Below, piece after piece: positions 17,985 to 26,990 of a stretch of 64,000 bases of DNA; the stretch's first letter is position 1; every line of letters begins with the position of its first letter. The translations under genes and the position numbers were made by a program. The stretch spans positions 620,001 to 684,000 of the forward strand of contig JAXHNR010000001.1 in assembly GCA_034520215.1 (NCBI GenBank), in the 5' to 3' direction. Source of the DNA: Candidatus Krumholzibacteriota bacterium. GTDB lineage: Bacteria; Krumholzibacteriota; Krumholzibacteriia; Krumholzibacteriales; WJIX01. The notes below the pieces were generated by a model. That model worked only from the letters and a program-made list of their open reading frames with translations. It was not told the origin of the DNA and did no database searches.

Positions 17985-20589
17985 TGATTATTTTCCCCAT
18001 ATCCGGTCCGTCAAAGCTGTCATCGTCATTTAAAAGGTCTTTGCTGCTGTAATTAGGATAAGCTGTACGTACTGACATTTTTACTGAAATTGTGTATTCT
18101 CCCGAGGCTATATCTTCAGGGATATCTATAAACATACTGTCATTTATTATATGCATAGGCGGCCATTTGTCAGGAGTAAATATACCGTTTAGAGGTAGAT
18201 GACCAATACGGAAACGAAATCTTTGCCCTCTTACCCTTTCGAGAATTTTCCTATATATTTTCCCATACCATTTATGGAAAAGAAGCCCTTTATCAAAATC
18301 CGTGTCGAATCGAATATATGAAAGGTAGCTTCCGTAGTCGAGTTTTTTGCCTGCAACCCACTTAACATCAAGTTTTAGTTTATCACCTTTATTTATTATT
18401 TGTCTGTGAGGGTGAATAGACTTTATAAAAATCCCGGGGGTTTCAGAAGGAGTTAACTTCGATAATTCAATTTTTGTTATTTTGTTACCTATATATTCTT
18501 TCTCATGTTGTTTGCCTGAAGTTGTTACATAACTTGATGACAATTTATCGGTAATCTTAAAGATGGCGGTATTATTATCCTTGTATAATAATTTGAAAAA
18601 GGTTGGATATTCTGAAAATCTATTAATTGTTTCCATCGCCATTTTGTTATCCGGTTTCCAGTACAGTGTTCCTGTAGATACTGGGATCTTCCCGTTTACG
18701 ACAATATATTCGGCTTGGTATTTAGTAAGCACTTTAGCAATATCAGACATTGGAGTTAAAAAAGAGAAGATGTCTCGACAGTCCATAATGCGCTGCAGGG
18801 CTGTCGAATCGTTTGGTGTAGAATGCTGGCTATTTGTGCAGATTACAAATTGATTCGTGAAGGCGGGTATGCAGTAACTTGTCATCGGATCGGAAGCGAT
18901 GACACTTCCGTCGGGGACTTTTTCGTTAATTTGATTATACAGGTCGGAGATATTCAAACAACTGTATTCAGGTTTTAAACCTGTTGTTTTTGAATAGGCG
19001 AAATTTGGGGGTGTGATTGCAAGTTGATAACCGATAAAAACAATTATAGCGACACAGCCTATAATAGCTGCACCTTTTGAAATCGAAATTGACCGTCCCT
19101 TCAATTTTTCCCAGAGTGTTTTAATGAGGACAGCTGTTATTAAAGATGCCGGCAGAGCTATTGTTAATCTCATTACAAGATATGAGATTACTTTCATAAG
19201 AGGCGGTATCAGGATTGGATTAAACATCACTCCCCATATAGCAATTGTTCCCCATAGGAGGAGTCTAAGGTTTTCCTCATTCTTTGATTGTTTCCACAGG
19301 ATAAAAATAGAAATAAAAGCGATAATACTCAATACACCCGTTTGTTGATAGAGCGTTACAGGATTAACTGTATAAAGATTTTCGGTAATACTGAAGATAC
19401 CCTGAAGGTGTGTGTGAATTTCATTGTTTGGGGCGTAATCTCTAAGGTAACGCATTAGCAAATATGGTATATTTACAACTATTGTGATTGCTGCAATCAA
19501 AGGAGCTGTTTTTGTTATTAATTTTTTTCTTGCCGTGGGGGAATTTTCGATAAATTTTGCAATAATTAGCACGCAAAGTATAAAGATATCCACTACGAAG
19601 TGTCCTATATGCGTTCCTGTTGCAGCGATTGATGCTCCCGCTATTAGAGCAAGATATATTTTCTTATTATTCTTTAAAAAACCGAGGATTGAAAAGAGAA
19701 ATACAAGGGAGAAGATTCTTCCTATGGGAAAAGAGAACGCCGCGGTGATCAGTCTGTATGAAGTGAGTCCGCCTCCGTGGATAAATACAAAAAGGAAAGC
19801 AGCTATTAAGCCCGTAGCCGCACTTCTGAAGATAAACCAGCCGGCACAGAAAAGAGCCAGGATGATAAAGGTAGAGCTTATAGCTGATATTAGAGGCCAG
19901 ATAATTACAACATCTTCATGTCCTGTTAAGAGATTTATTGTTCCCCACACCGCATGCATAAGGCCCTTTCGAATATCGTTGGTCAGCATTCCGCCATCTT
20001 TGTATAGATACTGCTCGGGAAAGACGTTATGAGAGATAGATACTCTTTTTATATAACCTATATGGTCAACTGAATCACTCGTGTACATCAAGGGATCGCC
20101 GTGACCAATAATCAGTATAACAACGAAAATCAGCAGAAAAAGAAGGATTATGCGGGATTGGGTAGAAAACCCGGGCAGATCAAATTGTACTAACCCGGCT
20201 TTAGTAAAGGAAGAGGAGATGATTTTCCTGAAGAGCGCTAGAAACAACGATAAAGCTGGCATAAGAATTCCGATAAAAAAGATGTCTAGATGAAAAAGAG
20301 CAAATATCATAAGAAGTAAGAATGTAAATACTGTTCCAAACAGGAATGAAAGTAAGGTGTATCCGGGCAGATCAAGATCACCAAAAATTGTTTTAGTAAA
20401 GAGGTATCCCGGAAGAAGAATAATACTGAAGAAGAAAAAGAGGAATAAAAATGGATAATATCCAATAGAGAAAGAGAATTTGAGAAAGAACATGTGCATA
20501 AGAAGCAATAGGACAACAAGAGCAATTTCCCAGTTTTCTTTAATATATTTTTTTGCTTTTATTCCTGTGTACATAGCTTTAACCGGCAC
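17977..20589 (-). CDS. Very large multi-span membrane protein with periplasmic C-terminal domain, GT-C-like
   Basis: 870 residues from GTG 20589, or 865 from ATG 20574; neither start has a strong ribosome site. About 14 transmembrane helices occupy residues 15-520. The first big loop (GHGDPLMYTSDSVDHIGYIKRVS) has acidic residues at the position where GT-C glycosyltransferases hold their catalytic Asp. The rest is a soluble region of about 340 residues: an alpha/beta part (PDGSVIASDPMTSYCIPAFTN) and a beta-sandwich ending in an immunoglobulin-like fold (GDKLKLDVKWVAG to ISVKMSVRTAY). It is architecturally similar to the 12130-14187 gene but longer. The function is probably sugar transfer; not recognised with certainty. 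Confidence 0.6.
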   Translation of the reverse strand: MPVKAMYTGIKAKKYIKENWEIALVVLLLLMHMFFLKFSFSIGYYPFLFLFFFFSIILLPGYLFTKTIFGDLDLPGYTLLSFLFGTVFTFLLLMIFALFHLDIFFIGILMPALSLFLALFRKIISSSFTKAGLVQFDLPGFSTQSRIILLFLLIFVVILIIGHGDPLMYTSDSVDHIGYIKRVSISHNVFPEQYLYKDGGMLTNDIRKGLMHAVWGTINLLTGHEDVVIIWPLISAISSTFIILALFCAGWFIFRSAATGLIAAFLFVFIHGGGLTSYRLITAAFSFPIGRIFSLVFLFSILGFLKNNKKIYLALIAGASIAATGTHIGHFVVDIFILCVLIIAKFIENSPTARKKLITKTAPLIAAITIVVNIPYLLMRYLRDYAPNNEIHTHLQGIFSITENLYTVNPVTLYQQTGVLSIIAFISIFILWKQSKNEENLRLLLWGTIAIWGVMFNPILIPPLMKVISYLVMRLTIALPASLITAVLIKTLWEKLKGRSISISKGAAIIGCVAIIVFIGYQLAITPPNFAYSKTTGLKPEYSCLNISDLYNQINEKVPDGSVIASDPMTSYCIPAFTNQFVICTNSQHSTPNDSTALQRIMDCRDIFSFLTPMSDIAKVLTKYQAEYIVVNGKIPVSTGTLYWKPDNKMAMETINRFSEYPTFFKLLYKDNNTAIFKITDKLSSSYVTTSGKQHEKEYIGNKITKIELSKLTPSETPGIFIKSIHPHRQIINKGDKLKLDVKWVAGKKLDYGSYLSYIRFDTDFDKGLLFHKWYGKIYRKILERVRGQRFRFRIGHLPLNGIFTPDKWPPMHIINDSMFIDIPEDIASGEYTISVKMSVRTAYPNYSSKDLLNDDDSFDGPDMGKIIIE

Positions 20590-20914
20590 CTGGATACAAG
20601 AATTTTAGATTATTGTTCAAAGGATACTTCAGGAACACTTGTTGTTATCTTATCATTTGATTCAAGCCAGTTCTTCTTTTCACAAATGTATTTTTTCATT
20701 TTATCTGCCCGGTGTAATTATTCCAAATTTACCGTTAAGATTTATTCTTCCGTGTTTTTCTAATATATCAAGTATAATCAATCATTTGACATACTTTTTG
20801 CAAGACTTATACCATACTACTATTGTAAGATGTAATGTTGAAGTAGTAAAATCCAGGGCGATATTTTTGTAATCTGCTTGCAGGAGTTAGGTTTAAGAAA
20901 ACGTTGGAGGATAA
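20590..20914. other. Divergent intergenic region
   Basis: 325 bases between the minus-strand 870-residue gene and the plus-strand glycosyltransferase. AT-rich; it must contain promoters for both sides, but I could not pick a convincing -35/-10 pair. The open frame over 20639-20872 has no family likeness and no ribosome site. Confidence 0.5.
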
Positions 20915-22147
20915 TTGAGAATATTAATTTGTTACCCTTGGCTTGAGCTCGGCGGTGCGCCCAAGACAGCAATAACTCTGGCTAAGGGATTGAAGGAGAG
21001 AGGCCACCAGGTATATTTTTTCTCTAAAAAGGGCGGTATGTACGAAAGTCTTTTAAAGAAAGCTGATATACCGCTGATTTCAGCTCCATATAATTCTTTT
21101 CTTCCACATTTGTTCCATTTGAACACCAGGGCTTACCGTATATTGAAAAGGACGGTTGAAAAGTATTCGATAGATATCATCCATGCTTTTCATCCCATTT
21201 CCTATTTTCTTTCCCTGTTTTTTGCTCCGGGAAAGGATATTCCTGTTTTATACACGGTTGTTGGACCTCAGGACAGATGGCCATATCCGGCTTATCCGGG
21301 AAGAATTATGTTTGTGGCTGAGGAATTCAAGGATCAGTCAGAGCCGTTTCTGGGGAGATATTCTAAAGAGAGGATCGTGCTTCCAAACCGTGTTGATCTC
21401 GACAGATTCGGCAAAGATGTTGACTGGTCTGATTTTGCCATGAAGAAAGGGCTTCCGGAAGAAGGGGTTAAAATAGCATTTATGAGTAGGCTGGGACATA
21501 CTAAAGAAAAATCGGTGTTCTATTCTATGGATGCTACCGAAATACTGGTGGAAAGGGGTTTTATGACGACACTTGTTATTGCCGGCGACGGGCCTTCCTA
21601 TAGCCGGCTCCTTGAACACGCAAAAAAGATAAACGACAAGTATTCACGAAATCTGATAATATTTATTGGGAAAACCTCCAAAACGTCGGAACTTATGTCC
21701 TGGGCTGATATCGTTCTCGGTATCGGAAGATGCGCTTTTGAAGGAATGGCTACCAGTAAACCGACTCTGATTGTGGGGGAGACGGGTTTGGCCGGCGTTG
21801 TCCATAGGGATAATGTCAAGGAACTGCAGTATTACAATTTTGCCGGCAGGAATGTAAAAAAGGAACAGGATCCGGTTCTTCTGGCTGATTCTATTGAAGA
21901 GATCATGAATGATAGCCGCAAGTATAAAGAGTTAGCGGCTTTCTCAAGGGAGTACATCATCGAAAATTACGGATACCGCGAAGGTGTATTGAGGCTTGAA
22001 GATATTTATAAAAAGGCTCTGGAAGATAAACGGTTGAGTTTTTATGAAAAGGTAAGAACTCTTATAACAAACTTTTCGTATGGATTTTGCAGAAGTGCTT
22101 ATATAGCTATGATAGTCAAAATAAAAGATATCTTTTCACGAGATTAA
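20915..22147 (+). CDS. GT4-type glycosyltransferase
   Basis: 410 residues, TTG start with TTGGAGG four bases upstream. The N-terminal Rossmann half begins MRILICYPWLELGGAPKTAI, with the GGAP loop that binds the acceptor side in GT-B enzymes. The C-terminal half contains VKIAFMSRLGHTKE, LVIAGDGPS and GRCAFEGMATSKPTLIVGE, the last with the nucleotide-sugar-contacting Glu. A C-terminal extension (about 375-410) is amphipathic and may bind membrane. Acts in the cytoplasm on surface-glycan precursors; donor unknown. Confidence 0.85.
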   Translation: MRILICYPWLELGGAPKTAITLAKGLKERGHQVYFFSKKGGMYESLLKKADIPLISAPYNSFLPHLFHLNTRAYRILKRTVEKYSIDIIHAFHPISYFLSLFFAPGKDIPVLYTVVGPQDRWPYPAYPGRIMFVAEEFKDQSEPFLGRYSKERIVLPNRVDLDRFGKDVDWSDFAMKKGLPEEGVKIAFMSRLGHTKEKSVFYSMDATEILVERGFMTTLVIAGDGPSYSRLLEHAKKINDKYSRNLIIFIGKTSKTSELMSWADIVLGIGRCAFEGMATSKPTLIVGETGLAGVVHRDNVKELQYYNFAGRNVKKEQDPVLLADSIEEIMNDSRKYKELAAFSREYIIENYGYREGVLRLEDIYKKALEDKRLSFYEKVRTLITNFSYGFCRSAYIAMIVKIKDIFSRD

Positions 22148-22208
22148 TTTGATGAAAAAAGCATAGAGGCAATGGATACTAATAGAAAAGCAGAGGAGAT
22201 ATTACATT

Positions 22209-22825
22209 ATGAGACAGACGGATTTAAAGAACGAATTGGAATCTTTTACAACTTTAGAAGAGTTGCCCCAGTGCGGGAATATACAGCGGGGGAAAGAACT
22301 TCATGTTCAGATAAAAAGACGTTCATCTCTAGATTCACGGAGAAAACTTTTATTTATATTGAACAATTTATCGTTACCGGCTGGCGGAAATGTATTAGAA
22401 ATAGGCCCAGGGTGTTGTAACTTAGCGTTAGAATTCTTCCAGCGGGGATTCAATTATTACGGTTATGATATGGTAGATAAAAATATTGAAAAAATTGCCA
22501 TAGATTGCTTAAGCCCGGGGGACGGATAGTAATAATCGACGGCAATATATTTGATCTACGAGGAACATTTAACATGATCTTTAAGAGGAAAGACGGAGGA
22601 ATTCGGTGGTTATTTAATAAAAACAAGGTTTACGATAGCTACGGAATGGGCTGGAAAGGAAAATGCGAAGATGTAAAATCGATATTTTGGTGGAAAAGGA
22701 CGCTGAGAAAACACGGATTTTCAGTTGTCAAAATATCAACGACCAGCTCATTTCACGACTGGTTTAGAAAGATTGGCTTATGGCCCTTTTTTGGCAGCGT
22801 GATAGCCGTTGGTGAAAAGAATTAA
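22209..22825 (+). pseudogene. SAM-dependent methyltransferase broken by internal deletion and frameshift
   Basis: The first frame (22209-22529) starts behind AGAGGAGA and contains SAM motif I (VLEIGPGCCNLALEFFQRGF, ending in GYDMVDKNIEKIA), then runs to a stop after SPGDG. The second frame (from TTG 22505 to 22825) resumes with LLKPGGRIVIID, the post-core strand, and a plausible C-terminal domain. Between GYDM and LKPGG an intact enzyme needs about 55-60 residues, including the acidic motif II. They are absent here, so a deletion, not merely one slipped base, destroyed the gene. It stands between a glycosyltransferase and the asparagine-synthase-like gene. Confidence 0.8.
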
Positions 22826-22875
22826 ATTGCTACTGTTTTAAAACATTCAGTTTGAATTTGAGGTAGAAGGAAATT

Positions 22876-24543
22876 ATGAAACCGCCATTTTACTGTTTCT
22901 GTTTCGGCTTAGAAGAAAACACTCTGAGTAAATTTGTACAACTGGGGTTTGACCTGTTCGGCAACGTTGATTCCGGGTATTTCTTTTGTGATGGTAGTAG
23001 TAACTGGTTTGGTAATGCTATTAATTCAATTAGAGATGACTATGATTCTGGTCGCAGCGGGGATTATAAAAAGCAATCATACGCCAATATCAATAAAAAA
23101 CTATTTAATGCAATTAGCGATTATTGGGGAATGCGCCCTCATTATTACTATCACGAGGGCAGCAAATTTATATGCAGTAATAATTTATTACTAGTATCAC
23201 TTTTCTCCGGCGCAAAAAAAATCTGCAGAAAATCTATGCTCGATTGTCTGCTTTTTGTTGTACCTCAGAACAATAGGACCTGGTTAGAAGATATTCGTGT
23301 GACAGGCCCCGGAGAGCATATCAGGTATTCTTTGGAAGAAAACAGCATTGAAATCCTAAAGAAACAATCCTGCCACGAATTATCCTCAATATCCGGGAAG
23401 AATATAAAAAGGACAGGATCGATAGCAGAAAGCTATTCGCGGTATTCAAGCTATTGTGAAAAAGAACTCTCGGAATTTCCAGTTTCTATGAGTCTTTCTT
23501 TTGGAAGTGATTCAAGAACTGTTTTGTCTCTGATACGGAAGAACCTCCCAAAATTAACCGCCTACACATTTGGTGATAATGATATGATTGAATTGAAACA
23601 GGTTCGGCAACTGGCAACTGAATTAGGATTGCAACACGAATCAGTTCCGTTCTCTGATTCATATTCTAATTTTAATTCTATAAATTTTTCAGGTGCCGTG
23701 TTGTCAGGTTTTTACATGAATCCTTTCAGAGTTCATTACTATTCGCTGTATAAAAGGATGGAAGGAAACAGGGCCGCGTTTGAAGGTATTCTCGGGAGTG
23801 AATTCATTAAAGCCGAGCTTGCTCAGAATGCAATGATAAGCACTGTTCAAGCTGATCATTTACGGGGACTGAAACTGGACGAAGCTGTAAGAAAAGAATT
23901 TGGGAATTCTAAAATTTCCGATGAATTAACTGAACACGGGAAATCGAATCAAGAAGATTACTGGAATTCTGATGATAAAATCAAAGTTTATGCCGAATGG
24001 GCACTTTCTAATATACCTTCCTTTATTTTCGCACCTATTTATTCCTTTCTCTACGTACGGGGCGTCTTCCCTTTCAGCCCTTTTCTGGACAGGAATATTC
24101 TAGCAACTATATTTGCTGATGGTTATGGGATAACTTCATACAATTCAGCCACGTATGATCATCCTGGGCCTATTCGAGCAGTTATTCCGGAAGCTATCGC
24201 AGCCAAGCATCTTGATAAGCGGTTATACAACACCCGGTTATCCAGGTTCTTCAGTTTCAGAGAATGTTTGAGTAGAAACAAATTCCTGCTTAAATATATA
24301 ATCTATCTGCGGAGAGCTAAATACGAATATGGAAATAGAGAGCATTCGTTCGGACAGGTGAAGAATTGGGTAATTGACGATGCTTTCGGTGAATACATGG
24401 AAAATCGGGATTTATATTTTCCGTATTCAGATAACTCTCTGATAACAAAGGTAAACGGTACAGCTGCTACAATAAGGGAAGTACTTTCAGATGAAGAACG
24501 CGTTTGCGAGATAATCAGAGACAATATGTCCAATCTGACTTGA
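22876..24543 (+). CDS. Asparagine synthase-like ATP-pyrophosphatase protein
   Basis: 555 residues behind AGAAGGA. Residues 1-175 correspond to a degenerate Ntn-amidotransferase region; the protein begins MKPPFYCFC and lacks the Cys2 nucleophile of AsnB, so glutaminase activity is not expected. Residues 200-480 match the asparagine synthase C-terminal domain: MSLSFGSDSRTVLSLI is the PP-loop, though the usual SGGxDS reads SFGSDS. AYTFGD and the VFPFSPFLDRNI segment follow. Homologues in polysaccharide loci are thought to amidate uronic acids or peptides on glycans. Substrate not determinable here. Confidence 0.75.
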   Translation: MKPPFYCFCFGLEENTLSKFVQLGFDLFGNVDSGYFFCDGSSNWFGNAINSIRDDYDSGRSGDYKKQSYANINKKLFNAISDYWGMRPHYYYHEGSKFICSNNLLLVSLFSGAKKICRKSMLDCLLFVVPQNNRTWLEDIRVTGPGEHIRYSLEENSIEILKKQSCHELSSISGKNIKRTGSIAESYSRYSSYCEKELSEFPVSMSLSFGSDSRTVLSLIRKNLPKLTAYTFGDNDMIELKQVRQLATELGLQHESVPFSDSYSNFNSINFSGAVLSGFYMNPFRVHYYSLYKRMEGNRAAFEGILGSEFIKAELAQNAMISTVQADHLRGLKLDEAVRKEFGNSKISDELTEHGKSNQEDYWNSDDKIKVYAEWALSNIPSFIFAPIYSFLYVRGVFPFSPFLDRNILATIFADGYGITSYNSATYDHPGPIRAVIPEAIAAKHLDKRLYNTRLSRFFSFRECLSRNKFLLKYIIYLRRAKYEYGNREHSFGQVKNWVIDDAFGEYMENRDLYFPYSDNSLITKVNGTAATIREVLSDEERVCEIIRDNMSNLT

Positions 24544-24768
24544 ATAATTCTATCAGCGAAGTATTAAATTATGTTCAGTATACCTCTTTCTGTTATGAGC
24601 TTAGCTGAACTAAAAAATTTTGCAGAAGTCAGTTTGCGTCTGCATTTAATGAAATACCAGCCGCACTTTAGACATTTCTGAAACGGGGATTATATCGGAC
24701 TGAATCATTTTCTGTTCATTTCTTACGGTAAGTAATAGAATGCGGGAGAGCTAATAGGGACTATTTTG

Positions 24769-24798
24769 TTGACACGACCTGTGAATTTGCGGTAGATA
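24769..24798 (+). promoter_or_regulatory. Possible sigma-70 promoter for the OPT transporter
   Basis: Consensus TTGACA at 24769-24774 with TAGATA at 24793-24798 (18-base spacer). The -35 is perfect, the -10 weak. It lies 68 bases before the OPT gene. The remainder of the 322-base gap (24544-24865) shows no gene or repeat. Confidence 0.35.
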
Positions 24799-24865
24799 TC
24801 AAGGTTAAATATAGTAGAAGTTATTTTAATTTATATGTCAGATTCCGCATTCAGAAGGAGGTTTT

Positions 24866-26845
24866 ATGGAAGAGGAAAAGGGTGTGAAAGGACTGCCTGA
24901 AAATGCTTACAGAGTTTTAGAACCCGGAGAGGAATATGTTCCCTATGTACCCGCGGGGAAAAAGATACCCGAAGTAACATTCAGGTCTGTCTTTATCGGA
25001 ATTCTTATGGCTGTGCTTTTTACAGCCGCCGCGGCTTATCTTGGACTTAAGATAGGCCAGGTCTTTGAAGCTGCTATTCCTATCGCTATACTTGCCGTGG
25101 GAATGGGCGGGATGTTCAGGCGCAAAAGTACAATTAGTGAAAATGTTATCATACAATCCATAGGGGGAGCTTCAGGCGTAGTTGTGGCGGGGATGATATT
25201 TACACTGCCGGCTATCTTTATTCTGAATCTTCAACTGCAGTTCTATCAGACATTCCTCGCCGCTCTTCTGGGAGGATTTTTAGGGATCGTCTTTATTATC
25301 CCGATGCGGCGCTATTTTGTAAGAGATCAGCACGGTTATCTGCCCTTTCCGGAAGGGACTGCTATTACAGAAGTTCTTGTTACGGGCGAGAGGGGCGGAG
25401 ATCAGGCCAAAGTACTGGTTAAAGCGGCTGTTATTGGCGGTATATACGATTTCTGTATTGCCACGTTCGGGCTCTGGCGCGAAGTAATTTCTACGAGGGT
25501 TATTGCTCCTCTCGCTGTTGTTGCCGACAAGGCAAAGCTTGTAGTAAAGATCAATGCCGGCGCGGCTGTTATGGGGCTTGGATATATCATAGGTCTTCGT
25601 TACGCCACTATTATCGCGGCCGGAAGTTTTGTTTCCTGGCTTGTTCTTATACCGGCTGTTTTCTACTTCGGCCAGCATCTTGGGATGCCGGTCGGGGATA
25701 CAACTCTGACTATCGCTCAGATGAGCCCTGAAGAAATATTTTCTAATTATATCCGCCATATAGGTATCGGCGGTATAGCTGTGGCTGGAATAATAGGTAT
25801 TCTTAAATCATCTAAGATTATTATTTCCACATTTACCGTGGGGTTCAAGGAGATTTTCACAGGCAAATCTGAAGCTACCGCGGAGAGGACCGATAGAGAT
25901 ATAGGAATGGCGGCGGTTGTCAGCGGAATCGTTATCACACTGCTTGCGGTATTTCTCTTTTTCGGTATGGGCGTTGTAGATTCCTGGGCTTTCGCGGTGA
26001 TAGCCCTGCTTGTTGTAGCTATTATATCATTTCTTTTTACCACAGTTGCCGCGCGCGCTATCGCTATTGTCGGCATGAATCCCGTTTCCGGAATGACACT
26101 TATGACTTTGATATTATCCAGTGTGATACTTGTCAAAGCGGGGCTTACGGGAGCTGCCGGCATGGTCTCAGCGTTGATAATAGGCGGAGTTGTCTGTACC
26201 GCCCTTTCAACCGCAGGGGCCTTTATAAGTGATCTTAAGGTGGGCTATTGGCTCGGGTCAACACCTGAGAAACAGGAGAAATACAAATTCCTCGGTATTG
26301 TTGTAGCGTCGGTCAGTATAACAGGAGTTATAATTCTTCTTAACAAAGTTTACGGATTTACCGGAGAGGGAAGACTCGCGGCTCCTCAGGCGAACGCTAT
26401 GGCGGCAGTGATTAAAACGCTGATGTCAAACGCGACCGTTCCCTGGGGGTTGTACCTCGCGGGCGGTTTTATGGCCTTGATACTCGAAATGCTCGGGATA
26501 TCACCCCTGGCATTCGCCCTTGGTATGTACCTTCCAATTGAACTTAATACTCCTATTCTAATCGGGGGTCTTGTAGCGTATTTTGTTTCGACGAGAAGCA
26601 AGGACAAAGCGGTTAACAAGAAGAGGAAGGAACGGGGCACTCTGATCGCTTCCGGGTTTATCGCAGGCGGCGCTCTGATGGGTGTTATAAGCGCGCTTGT
26701 GGCTCTTCCGGGATGGGATGAGGTTCTTAACACCGGAATAGCCGAGAAGCCCATAGGTGAAGTGCTGAGTGTTGTACTGTTCGCGGGATTGTGTATTTAT
26801 CTCTATATAGATTCTAAGAAAGGGGCTGCTGATAAGGTCGCGTAG
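24866..26845 (+). CDS. OPT-family oligopeptide transporter
   Basis: 659 residues with about 15-16 transmembrane helices and a short soluble N-terminus (residues 1-35). Start follows AGAAGGAGG. GLKIGQVFEAAIPIAI, the FPEGTAITEVL segment and GMNPVSGMTLMT are hallmarks of the prokaryotic OPT family. These proton-coupled carriers import small peptides or metal chelates across the inner membrane. The gene is flanked by a terminator at 26899-26939 and is likely a single-gene unit. It is unrelated to its polysaccharide-gene neighbours. Cargo unknown. Confidence 0.92.
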   Translation: MEEEKGVKGLPENAYRVLEPGEEYVPYVPAGKKIPEVTFRSVFIGILMAVLFTAAAAYLGLKIGQVFEAAIPIAILAVGMGGMFRRKSTISENVIIQSIGGASGVVVAGMIFTLPAIFILNLQLQFYQTFLAALLGGFLGIVFIIPMRRYFVRDQHGYLPFPEGTAITEVLVTGERGGDQAKVLVKAAVIGGIYDFCIATFGLWREVISTRVIAPLAVVADKAKLVVKINAGAAVMGLGYIIGLRYATIIAAGSFVSWLVLIPAVFYFGQHLGMPVGDTTLTIAQMSPEEIFSNYIRHIGIGGIAVAGIIGILKSSKIIISTFTVGFKEIFTGKSEATAERTDRDIGMAAVVSGIVITLLAVFLFFGMGVVDSWAFAVIALLVVAIISFLFTTVAARAIAIVGMNPVSGMTLMTLILSSVILVKAGLTGAAGMVSALIIGGVVCTALSTAGAFISDLKVGYWLGSTPEKQEKYKFLGIVVASVSITGVIILLNKVYGFTGEGRLAAPQANAMAAVIKTLMSNATVPWGLYLAGGFMALILEMLGISPLAFALGMYLPIELNTPILIGGLVAYFVSTRSKDKAVNKKRKERGTLIASGFIAGGALMGVISALVALPGWDEVLNTGIAEKPIGEVLSVVLFAGLCIYLYIDSKKGAADKVA

Positions 26846-26898
26846 TGAAAGATGTTGAATTATGTTCCTTTTATGAATGGGAAATTATTTGTTACAGT

Positions 26899-26939
26899 AA
26901 AACCGTTGGTTCGGCAAGGTGCCGGGCCAACGGTTTTTT
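26899..26939 (+). terminator. Intrinsic terminator after the OPT gene (possibly bidirectional)
   Basis: An 11-bp stem AAAACCGTTGG/CCAACGGTTTT (26899-26909 with 26927-26937), with a possible inner CGGC/GCCG stem, followed by a T-run. The A residues on the other side would give a T-run for the convergent deacetylase gene ending at 26991. Confidence 0.88.
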
Positions 26940-26990
26940 GATGAAAGTCGATAATTTTGTGATTGATTATGAAATATAATAAAGGACACA

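Noticed and set aside
20639..20872. 77-codon open frame in the divergent intergenic region
   Set aside because: No ribosome site or likeness; expected by chance in AT-rich DNA.
25747..26163. 138-codon minus-strand open frame inside the OPT transporter
   Set aside because: Low-complexity Ile/Ala/Thr composition is the mirror of the hydrophobic transporter; no family likeness.
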